The translations under genes were made by a program, and so were the position numbers. The notes beneath the pieces are model-generated. The model saw nothing but the letters and a program-made list of their open reading frames with translations. It had not been told where the DNA came from and did not search any database. DNA of 7,051 bases from DATKWS01 sp035529435 (GTDB taxonomy: Bacteria > Krumholzibacteriota > Krumholzibacteriia > Krumholzibacteriales > Krumholzibacteriaceae): positions 1-7,051 of the forward strand of contig DATKWS010000134.1 in the NCBI GenBank assembly GCA_035529435.1, written 5' to 3'. Positions 1 through 6,434 of the stretch are shown piece after piece; the first letter of the stretch is position 1; every line of letters begins with the position of its first letter.

Positions 1-249
1 GGCGAGCTTCTCGAGCTCCACCGCCACCTCGTTGTGATCGGGGCTCGTTCCTATATTGGCGTTTACCTTGGTTCTGAGGCCTTCGCCGATCCCGATCGGC
101 CGGCAGTGCTCGCGCGCCGTCCCCGTGATGACCGCCTTGCCTTCCGCGACGAGCAGTCTGAGCTTTTCCGGTCCTATCCCCTCGTCCTCGGCGACGCGTT
201 TCAGGGCCGGGCTCATCTCCCCCCGTACGGCCTTTTCGAACTCGGTCAA
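1..249 (-). CDS. thiC: Phosphomethylpyrimidine synthase ThiC, N-terminal part (cut by left window edge)
   Basis: ThiC is the cytoplasmic radical-SAM enzyme that rearranges 5-aminoimidazole ribotide into hydroxymethylpyrimidine phosphate, the pyrimidine half of thiamine. Only the first 83 residues are visible; the [4Fe-4S]-binding C-terminus lies outside. The recognisable block is at residues 51-71, with the signature PIGIGEGLRTKVNAN followed by IGTSPD, which is highly conserved in ThiC. The N-terminus (MTEFEKAVRGEMSP, then a helical stretch to about residue 38) matches the short ThiC form of about 430 residues seen in many anaerobes and thermophiles, not the longer E. coli form. The start is TTG at 247-249, chosen because AGGAGGT lies 6 bases upstream and the protein then begins as family members do; the next in-frame ATG (codon 12) has no well-placed ribosome binding site. 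It has its own promoter and is not obviously linked in function to the envelope genes upstream. The family call is secure. Confidence 0.95.
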   Translation of the reverse strand, partial: MTEFEKAVRGEMSPALKRVAEDEGIGPEKLRLLVAEGKAVITGTAREHCRPIGIGEGLRTKVNANIGTSPDHNEVAVELEKLA

Positions 250-255
250 ATCAAC

Positions 256-262
256 ACCTCCT
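256..262 (-). promoter_or_regulatory. Ribosome binding site of thiC
   Basis: On the minus strand the sequence reads AGGAGGT, a near-perfect anti-Shine-Dalgarno match, followed by 6 bases and then TTG. This site decides the non-ATG start of thiC, because no ATG or GTG stands at a suitable distance. Confidence 0.85.
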
Positions 263-284
263 CTCCCTATCTGCTGCACGCTGT

Positions 285-314
285 ATTATACGTTCTATCC
301 GTGAGCCACGTCAA
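285..314 (-). promoter_or_regulatory. Sigma-70-type promoter driving thiC
   Basis: On the minus strand a -35 box TTGACG (309-314) is separated by exactly 18 bases from a consensus -10 box TATAAT (285-290). Transcription would start near 277-279, leaving a leader of only about 30 bases before the TTG start codon. That is too short to hold a TPP riboswitch of about 100 bases, so if this promoter is the main one, thiC is not controlled by a standard THI element here. The promoter lies between the end of the omp85-like gene and thiC, which supports thiC being a separate transcription unit. Confidence 0.75.
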
Positions 315-327
315 GGCCGCCTGCGCC

Positions 328-344
328 GACCGGGGTCACCGGTC
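328..344 (-). terminator. Possible weak hairpin terminator after the omp85-like gene
   Basis: A 6-base-pair perfect inverted repeat (GACCGG, 5-base loop, CCGGTC) starts 2 bases after the stop codon of the omp85-like gene. It is GC-rich and in the right place to end the operon transcript, but no run of T follows it (the next bases are GGCGCAGGCGG), so it is not a classical intrinsic terminator. It could instead protect the 3' end of the message or be chance. Confidence 0.25.
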
Positions 345-346
345 TC

Positions 347-2044
347 CTAGAAACTCTCCTGGAGGGAGATATGAATGCGCGTCCCCTCGAGGGAAAGCCG
401 GTCACCGACACCGAAGCTCAGTTCAATGACGCCGAGCGGTGATGCCGAGCGCAGGCCGAAGCCGACGCCGTTCTTGACATCCCAGCCGTCCTCGTCCCGG
501 TAGAACCATCCCACATCGTCAAACACGAAGAGGCGTCCCTCCCCCCCCAATCGATATTCGAGATTCGTGAAGAAGATCCGCTCGCCGCGGAATTGGTTTT
601 CACGATACCCGCGGAGCGTCCTCGCACCGCCGAGCGGGTACCGCTCGGCCGACGGTATGTAATGCGGCGAGAAAACGGCTTCCGAGAACAGGCGGCAGAA
701 GACGCTCTGATTGCGTACGGTGGGGATGTTCGCCGTACCCTCGAAACGGAAGAGAAACTGCCCATCCCGCTCCGTCCTCCCTCCCGTGAGGTAACTCCGC
801 TTGTACGCTCCCTCGAGGTACGCCCGTACATTCAGGCTGTTGCCGCCCCACCGCTCGAATCCGATGCGGTACCGCTGCCGTACACTGCGGAGCAGCTCTC
901 CCGCACCGGAAACGTTCCGGTCGCCGGCGGCGCCGACAACGATCGAAACATCGGGTCCCAGGGGGACCGTGAGGTACAGGCCTCCCGAATGCCACGTGTA
1001 GATCGTATCCTGCACGACCTGCTGCACCTCGATATCGAAATGTACGGGGGAGGAGAAGAGGAACGGTTCCCGGTACTTGACCTCGACCCGCGAGTAGTCC
1101 TGGCCGTCGTTGAGCCAGCTGAACATCGCATCACGTGCCGTTCCTGCTATATTGCGCAACTCGACCTCGGCCGATCCATTCAGAATGTACTCCTCCTCGT
1201 TTTTCCGCGAGAATCCGAACGCGCCCTGAAAGCGATTGCTCCGCGCCATCTCCGTAACGGGAATGACGACATCCACCGTGCCATCCCTGCCGCGGCGCAC
1301 CTCTGCGTCTCCCACCGCCTGGAAAAGCCCCGAGGCGCGGAGGAATTCGCTGGAGCGTTTCACGGCCCGTTCGCTGTAGACGGCCCCGGTCCGCAGGCGG
1401 GCCGTTCTCAGAGCGACGGCGGTATCGGTCTTGGCCAGGCCGTCGAAGCGTACATCCGCGATCGTCGCACGATCGCCCTCGAACACCGAGAAGGAGAGGT
1501 CCGCGCGGTTTGACTCCGGTCGGTAGGCGAATCCGGTCAACCAGACCTGTGCGTACGGATACCCCGCCTCGTTGTAGTCGAGGAGGAGGTGCTGCATCGC
1601 CGATCCCAGAGCGGCCGGATCGAAGGGATCGCCCGCCACCGTACCGAGAAGACGGACGATTTCGGAGGATTGGAGACGGGTCGATCCGCTGACCGCCACG
1701 TCGCCGTAAACGGCCCTCTCACCCTCCCCAATTCCCACGTGCATGTCGATCCTCTCCCCCGTCCGCACGGTATCGACGGTTACGGCGGCGGCAAGCAACC
1801 CGTACGAAAAGAGGAGCGAATCGAGGCGCGACAGTTCGGTCCGGAGGAGAGAATCCGAGTAGACGGCGCCCTCGTGGAGATAGCTCCCGCCACCGGCGGC
1901 CGCCGCCGATACCGACTCGCCGCCGGCATACGTGACCGATCCGATGACGCTGCCCCCGCAGGGCTGCGTCACGCACAGGGCGAATACGGCGCATACAACG
2001 CACGCAACGTTAAAAGTACGCACGGCTCTCCATCTTGAGTGCAT
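347..2044 (-). CDS. Omp85-family outer-membrane protein (three POTRA domains plus 16-strand-type barrel)
   Basis: A 565-residue exported protein of the Omp85 superfamily (BamA/TamA type), whose members insert or translocate proteins at the outer membrane. Residues 1-28 form a signal sequence with a hydrophobic core from about 12 to 25. Three POTRA-like domains follow at about 31-109, 110-191 and 192-266, each ending in a beta-strand and an acidic or Gly-rich turn (GIGEGE, FEGD, VTEM). Residues 267-565 are the bacterial surface antigen (barrel) domain. It carries the diagnostic loop-6 motif GGARTLRGY at 472-480 (the conserved RGF/RGY) and a terminal amphipathic strand ending in ISLQESF with a final Phe, as expected for a BAM substrate. 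Three POTRAs and the length resemble TamA (577 residues in E. coli) more than BamA (five POTRAs, about 800), but no TamB-like gene is next to it. It overlaps the upstream SprA-like gene by 35 bases from the ATG; a GTG at codon 8 (2021-2023) would cut the overlap to 14 bases and give a cleaner signal peptide. The family call is secure; the substrate is unknown. Confidence 0.93.
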   Translation of the reverse strand: MHSRWRAVRTFNVACVVCAVFALCVTQPCGGSVIGSVTYAGGESVSAAAAGGGSYLHEGAVYSDSLLRTELSRLDSLLFSYGLLAAAVTVDTVRTGERIDMHVGIGEGERAVYGDVAVSGSTRLQSSEIVRLLGTVAGDPFDPAALGSAMQHLLLDYNEAGYPYAQVWLTGFAYRPESNRADLSFSVFEGDRATIADVRFDGLAKTDTAVALRTARLRTGAVYSERAVKRSSEFLRASGLFQAVGDAEVRRGRDGTVDVVIPVTEMARSNRFQGAFGFSRKNEEEYILNGSAEVELRNIAGTARDAMFSWLNDGQDYSRVEVKYREPFLFSSPVHFDIEVQQVVQDTIYTWHSGGLYLTVPLGPDVSIVVGAAGDRNVSGAGELLRSVRQRYRIGFERWGGNSLNVRAYLEGAYKRSYLTGGRTERDGQFLFRFEGTANIPTVRNQSVFCRLFSEAVFSPHYIPSAERYPLGGARTLRGYRENQFRGERIFFTNLEYRLGGEGRLFVFDDVGWFYRDEDGWDVKNGVGFGLRSASPLGVIELSFGVGDRLSLEGTRIHISLQESF

Positions 2045-5000
2045 GAACGGTTTCCACCTCGCCGCGGAAATCCTTCTCCCGCCGTCCCGTATAGTTCACG
2101 CCGAAGCTCACGTTCCGGGTGATCCGGAGCTGTCCGGTGAGGCTCCAATCCTCCCGCAGTCCCTGCTCGAGAAAGAACAGAGGCTTGCCCGCATCGGTCT
2201 CCATGTCGGTATAGGTGAATTTCACGAATGTGGTCACGTGCAGCTTCTCTCCCAGCGACGAGGTGAATGTCGGCGTGGCGGCGTACGACGATTGGCGCGC
2301 CAGCGAGACATCGTCATTGCGGTCCTCGTAGGCGAATTCCAGCGATAACCGTGTCGACGGGCGGATGCGGTAACTGAGTTGCTGCCGGACCGCTCGTGAG
2401 TGCACGCGGTAATTCTGCCCCGACACCGTTCCCGACTCACGCTCCCTCAGCCTCGTCGCCAGCTCGAGCGAAACAGTGATCGGGGGCATGGGAACGGACT
2501 CCAACCGCACCAGCAGCTCCTCGACGAACCGCTCCACCGGTAGTCCCTCGGAACGGTTGTCCTCCTCGTCCTCGCGGGAGTAGATCAGGCGGAGGTTGTA
2601 CTTCTTGACGTCGTTGAGAAAGCTCCACTCCTGGCGCAGGTTGGTGAGTCCGTACAGGGTGACGTCATCCCGCTGGAGAAGCGAGGGGGAAAGGGTATAG
2701 AGTCCCATGAGATCATCGGTCCGGGATTTCTCGATCACGGAGAAGAAATGATCGCAGGACACATTGCGGCGCAGCCGCGATAACCAGCCGCCGTCCGCAC
2801 CGCCGCCTCCCACGCCGCGCAGGCCGCCGCCGACGCTCAGGCGCCACGTGAGCTCAACGGTGTTGACGGCCTCCCGCTCACCCCCCGGAAGGTACACCAC
2901 CATGTAGTCACCGCGTTTCTGGCCGACCTCACTCCCTTCCGCGTCGTAGTCTCCCTGGTTCTCACCGACAAATATGACGGCCTTCTCGAGGCTTCGTTCC
3001 TCACCGGCGCTGATACGGTAACCGATATCGGTCGTCGCGGCGGCCGCTTCCCACGAGTCCCGGTACCGTAATCGGGCGAGGTTGTACCAGCTCGTGGACC
3101 GTACCGGCACATCCCGGCTTTTCCGGTGTGTCAGATTCAGGTCGGCGATACGGCCGCCCTGCGAGTATCCTCCCGTGATTCGCACCTCGTCATTGTCCCG
3201 GGCATGGTACCACTCACCTCCACTGCCCGCGAGATGATCCGTGCGCCGGATCGTGTATGAAGTGCTTCCTTTGAAATCACCGATGTTCCGCGCGCCGAGT
3301 ACAAACGCACCCTGATAGTAGAGCCTGCCGGTGTCGGACGCGGTCTCGTTGAATGCCCGGTACCGCTCCGTCTCGAACGACACCCGGGGCACGAGGCGCC
3401 ATAGGGCGAAGACACCTTCGCCGCCGGCGAATCGCCGGTCCCGCTCATCGCCCGTCTCCGACATGAGCGCGTTGATGCTGATCCCGCGTACGGCCATATT
3501 CCCCACACGCACGGCGACATCTCCCTTTCTGGCGGATAATCCGCTGTCACGGGAGAGGAGACGGTACCCGCCGGTGAGATCCCACTTCTCCTTGCCACTC
3601 CATGCCAGCGACGCGCCGCCGATCCGTTCACTCCCGACGAGGGGCACATCTTCGAGGTTCCAGTTCCGATAGAAATAGGAATCCCGCGGTTTGTCGGGCG
3701 CCGTGAACCGGTCCTCGAGCGTCGAGATTTCACCGACGAGGGTCAGCGTGCTCGAGGAGACCGGCAGTTCCCGCACCCCACCCGCGAGATGGAGCGCACG
3801 CCCCGCGTTATCCCCGTCGTCGAGACCGGACAGGATGTTCTCATCGTGCAGGCTGAGGTTCCCCTCCATATCGAGAAACAGGTGCCCCCTCTTTCCTGCG
3901 GCTCCGATCGAGAAGAGCCGCCGCCTCTCGGGAAGCGGAAGCGGCCGGCCGATATTGTAATTTCCCCGACCCTCACCCACATAGGCATACTTCACCTCAC
4001 CGCGCCGCGAGAATCCGTCGGTGCGGTAATCTCCCTTGCCCTGATCGACCTCGTAGAAGTCGAGCACAAAGAGCCCCCCCGAATCGACGAACACGAAATG
4101 GGCGGGCAGGGAGTCGGCCGGAACGAGTATGTACTGTCCCGCGCCCGGCTCCACCTGCTCGATTCCACCGGCCACCGCTTCGCCCGGATCGTCCCCCGCC
4201 GACGCGATCAGCGAACGCTCCTCGTCGGACAGGCCGCCCCGGAGCGGCCGATCCGGATCGTCCGATTCCTGGAAGAAGAAGGTGCGCAGGGTGAGCGCCT
4301 CGTCCTTGAACGGCGCTTCCCACCCGGCCGAAACCGTGGTCCGCTCGAATTCGTCCTCGCCGATCTGGAAATCGATCACGATCTCCGAATCGTCGGTCAC
4401 CGGCACCTTCTCGGTGAATGTGACCGAGCCGCGGTTGTAATCGATCGTGTATTCGTTCTCACTCCCCCGCTTCAGCAGGCGGCCGTCGAGGTACACCGTC
4501 TCTGTTCCCGGGAGAATGATCACCCCGTTGAACCGCCGCGCCGGAAGGAGCTCGTACGGTCCCTGCACGCCTTCCCGTCCCTTGAAACTCGCCGTGCGAA
4601 AACGTCCTTTGGCGATCCCCCCCCCCGCGAAGTATGTCTGCCCCTTGATACCGACCGTTGCCGTCACACCGCGCAGCTCGCGCCGGAAGGCCGAAAACCG
4701 CGACCAGCTCTGTCCCGTACTGAAATCGCCGAGTTGGACCGTCGCATGCCTGCTGCGAATCTGTACGGCGACCTTGTCCAGGTATTTCAATTCCTCCGTA
4801 TTGCCCTCCGGCTGAACGGGAAGGTTGTCATCCGTGAGGAATGCCTCCACTTCCAGATCCTTGGCGATCTTTCCCATCACGCTCACCTTGAGGCTCTGGT
4901 CGATGCCGAGCCCCTTGTCGGATCCGACGGAGAACCCGACCGTCTTGCTGCCCGACAGGCGCAAACGGTAGGGATCGCTCCCGGCGCGCACACGCTTCTC

Positions 5001-5408
5001 CCCATCCACCGGTGTCACCAGTCTCACGGGAAATGCCGGCCTCCCCTCCGGGAACCGCGACGCGAATACCGGTGAGAACGGGAACGGATAGCGCGCGTAC
5101 CATACGGTCAGTGTGTCTCCCGCCGTTGCGGCCGCGGTGAGGGTAATCACGCCCCGCAGCTCGTTGATGCGGTACCCGTCACCGCCGTCGAGCGTAACGC
5201 CGTTGTGCACGAGCGAATCACTTCCGGGTATCACGAACGAGCGTCCCAGATCGATTCGAGTCTGGCCGGCCTCGAGTATGAATTTCCTGTGCTCCCTGAT
5301 CCTGCGATCCGGCGAAGAACCGAGCGCGTGGCGTCCCGGTTCGGCCCTTGCCGAGCCCAGCGCGGCGAGGACCATCAAGACGAATGAGATTGCGGTTGCT
5401 GGACGCAT
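2010..5408 (-). CDS. Large SprA-like outer-membrane beta-barrel protein
   Basis: A 1132-residue exported protein. Residues 1-22 form a signal peptide ending in SARA, cleaved before EPG. Two copies of one beta module are visible, at about 54-108 and 292-350, each with an [F/I]-x-[I]-PG-[S/T] strand, an NG or DG turn, an L-x-x-G linker, a Y-x-I-[N/D] strand and a G-x-[I/V]-T-[L/F] strand. Between them, residues 155-230 hold a block with DQSLKVSVMGKIAKD, then QPEGNTEELKYLDKV, then LGDF, recalling the repeating pattern around SprA. From about 350 to the end the chain is mostly alternating polar/hydrophobic strands with short turns, as in a large barrel, ending in SRAYF with a final Phe. There is a single cysteine (885). 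SprA, the type IX secretion translocon, is about 2400 residues, so this is at best a half-length relative; the assignment is by motif pattern and not proven. The ATG lies 3 bases after the stop of the NHL gene and lacks a clear Shine-Dalgarno, suggesting translational coupling. It might instead be an uncharacterised surface protein with no transport role. Confidence 0.7.
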   Translation of the reverse strand: MRPATAISFVLMVLAALGSARAEPGRHALGSSPDRRIREHRKFILEAGQTRIDLGRSFVIPGSDSLVHNGVTLDGGDGYRINELRGVITLTAAATAGDTLTVWYARYPFPFSPVFASRFPEGRPAFPVRLVTPVDGEKRVRAGSDPYRLRLSGSKTVGFSVGSDKGLGIDQSLKVSVMGKIAKDLEVEAFLTDDNLPVQPEGNTEELKYLDKVAVQIRSRHATVQLGDFSTGQSWSRFSAFRRELRGVTATVGIKGQTYFAGGGIAKGRFRTASFKGREGVQGPYELLPARRFNGVIILPGTETVYLDGRLLKRGSENEYTIDYNRGSVTFTEKVPVTDDSEIVIDFQIGEDEFERTTVSAGWEAPFKDEALTLRTFFFQESDDPDRPLRGGLSDEERSLIASAGDDPGEAVAGGIEQVEPGAGQYILVPADSLPAHFVFVDSGGLFVLDFYEVDQGKGDYRTDGFSRRGEVKYAYVGEGRGNYNIGRPLPLPERRRLFSIGAAGKRGHLFLDMEGNLSLHDENILSGLDDGDNAGRALHLAGGVRELPVSSSTLTLVGEISTLEDRFTAPDKPRDSYFYRNWNLEDVPLVGSERIGGASLAWSGKEKWDLTGGYRLLSRDSGLSARKGDVAVRVGNMAVRGISINALMSETGDERDRRFAGGEGVFALWRLVPRVSFETERYRAFNETASDTGRLYYQGAFVLGARNIGDFKGSTSYTIRRTDHLAGSGGEWYHARDNDEVRITGGYSQGGRIADLNLTHRKSRDVPVRSTSWYNLARLRYRDSWEAAAATTDIGYRISAGEERSLEKAVIFVGENQGDYDAEGSEVGQKRGDYMVVYLPGGEREAVNTVELTWRLSVGGGLRGVGGGGADGGWLSRLRRNVSCDHFFSVIEKSRTDDLMGLYTLSPSLLQRDDVTLYGLTNLRQEWSFLNDVKKYNLRLIYSREDEEDNRSEGLPVERFVEELLVRLESVPMPPITVSLELATRLRERESGTVSGQNYRVHSRAVRQQLSYRIRPSTRLSLEFAYEDRNDDVSLARQSSYAATPTFTSSLGEKLHVTTFVKFTYTDMETDAGKPLFFLEQGLREDWSLTGQLRITRNVSFGVNYTGRREKDFRGEVETVHALKMESRAYF
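4359..4535 (-). repeat. Second copy of an internal beta module in the SprA-like protein
   Basis: Residues 292-350 (ILPGTETVYLDGRLLKRG, then EYTIDYNRGSVTFT, then IVIDF) align with residues 54-108 of the same protein. Identical or similar positions include PG-[S/T], the [N/D]G turn, the L-x-x-G linker, Y-x-I-[N/D] and the closing strand. This is a protein-level repeat; the DNA copies have diverged. Confidence 0.65.
5085..5249 (-). repeat. First copy of an internal beta module in the SprA-like protein
   Basis: Residues 54-108 (FVIPGSDSLVHNGVTLDGG, then GYRINELRGVITLT, then LTVWY) form the N-terminal copy of the module found again at residues 292-350. It directly follows the mature N-terminus and precedes the conserved DQSLKVSVMGKI block. 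Confidence 0.65.
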
Positions 5409-5411
5409 TGT

Positions 5412-6401
5412 TCATTCGGGAAGGTAGCGAAGACGGAATACCAGGACGGAACGTGAACGGAGATCGGCCACGTAGAGGTAGTCATCCCAGGCGCACGCGC
5501 ACGCCGCAGGTGATACCGGTTCGCCGGCGATCGAATCGATCGCCGCGAGGAAATCTCCTTCCCGCGAGAAAACGGAGACCCTGCCCGCCGTCGGGTCGGC
5601 GACAAAGCAGTTGCCGACCCTATCGACACAGAGGTACCGGGGTTTACTGAACGGCACGCTGTCCGGTGCAACCCATGAGGTCTCGTACCTGCCCGCGGCG
5701 GAGAAGAGTTGTATCCGCCGGTTTCCCGCCTCCGCGACGGCATAGCGGCCGTCGGGCATCACCACGGCCTTCATCGGCCTGTCGAAACTGCCCTCCGTCC
5801 AGCCGTATTCACCCAGAGAGAATTCCACGTCGAGCAGCGGAGACCACACGGTCAGCGTGTGATTCTCGATGTCGGTCGTCACGACCCGGCCGCCGTCGTC
5901 GACGGTGAGGGAAACCGGATGGATGCGTTCGAATCCGGCGAACGAGAGCAGAATATCGAGGTAGGCACCCTTGTAATCGTACCGCAACACCTTGTTCTCG
6001 ATATAGTCGAGGACGTAGATATAGGGATCGAATGCGGCGATATCGATCGGGTAGAGTGAAGGGAAACGGGTGGGCCTGCCGAACTCGACCGACTCGCCTG
6101 CCCGTGTGTAACGAAACACTGTGCCCGCCATGGCATCCGCCACGTAGACGAATCCGCGGTTGTCGACGTCAAGACCGAGCGGTTCTCTCAGCTCTCCCTT
6201 GCCGAGGCGGATTCCCGTCGATTCGATCAGCAGAGCTCGACCCGCACCGACCGCATCCCCGTGAGACGTAATGGAGTCGATTGCCGGGACCACCTGCGGC
6301 ACCGATGTGGAGTCGGCGCGATACGGCGGCATTACACCGGGCGGACCGCCGATGAGGAGAAGACAACATACGAGGGAGGTGAAAAACACGTTCTGTGTCA
6401 T
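5412..6401 (-). CDS. Exported six-bladed NHL-type beta-propeller protein
   Basis: A 329-residue protein. A hydrophobic segment at residues 5-24 looks like a signal peptide, although the n-region (MTQN) lacks the usual positive charge. After a linker of about 40 residues, six NHL/YncE-like blades can be counted, centred near residues 71-102, 113-147, 160-190, 206-238, 251-284 and 295-324. Each has the pattern P-x-x-[I/L/V]-x-[V/A]-D, then a strand [V/C]-[Y/F]-V-A-D, then a G/N/S-R or N-K turn, and a strand such as VFRY or VSVFS. Such propellers usually act as binding scaffolds outside the cytoplasm. Four cysteines in the last two blades (258, 265, 301, 303) could form disulfides. The ATG is the only conventional start after the in-frame TGA at 6435-6437. 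The gene sits 33 bases after the DUF5683-like gene and 3 bases before the SprA-like gene, so a shared envelope role is likely. No catalytic residues are recognised. Confidence 0.85.
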   Translation of the reverse strand: MTQNVFFTSLVCCLLLIGGPPGVMPPYRADSTSVPQVVPAIDSITSHGDAVGAGRALLIESTGIRLGKGELREPLGLDVDNRGFVYVADAMAGTVFRYTRAGESVEFGRPTRFPSLYPIDIAAFDPYIYVLDYIENKVLRYDYKGAYLDILLSFAGFERIHPVSLTVDDGGRVVTTDIENHTLTVWSPLLDVEFSLGEYGWTEGSFDRPMKAVVMPDGRYAVAEAGNRRIQLFSAAGRYETSWVAPDSVPFSKPRYLCVDRVGNCFVADPTAGRVSVFSREGDFLAAIDSIAGEPVSPAACACAWDDYLYVADLRSRSVLVFRLRYLPE

Positions 6402-6434
6402 GTATCGCTCGTCGCCCAGAATCGCGCGAAACGA

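Noticed and set aside
250..346. TPP riboswitch upstream of thiC
   Set aside because: No THI-element core motifs are seen, and a consensus promoter occupies the middle of the gap, leaving too short a leader.
34..429. A plus-strand open frame of 131 codons spanning thiC and the gap before it
   Set aside because: It is antisense to the clear ThiC N-terminus and crosses the promoter; the predicted protein is compositionally odd and unrecognised.
593..1513. A 306-codon open frame on the plus strand, antisense to the omp85-like gene
   Set aside because: Same frame relation to the sense codons as the other antisense frame, and it covers the most diagnostic part of the Omp85 barrel, including the RGY motif.
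3789..5075. A 428-codon open frame on the plus strand, antisense to the SprA-like gene
   Set aside because: Its first codon positions pair with third positions of the sense gene, where A is rare in this GC-rich DNA, so stops are avoided by composition. The translated product has no recognisable domain, while the minus strand has a signal peptide and family motifs.
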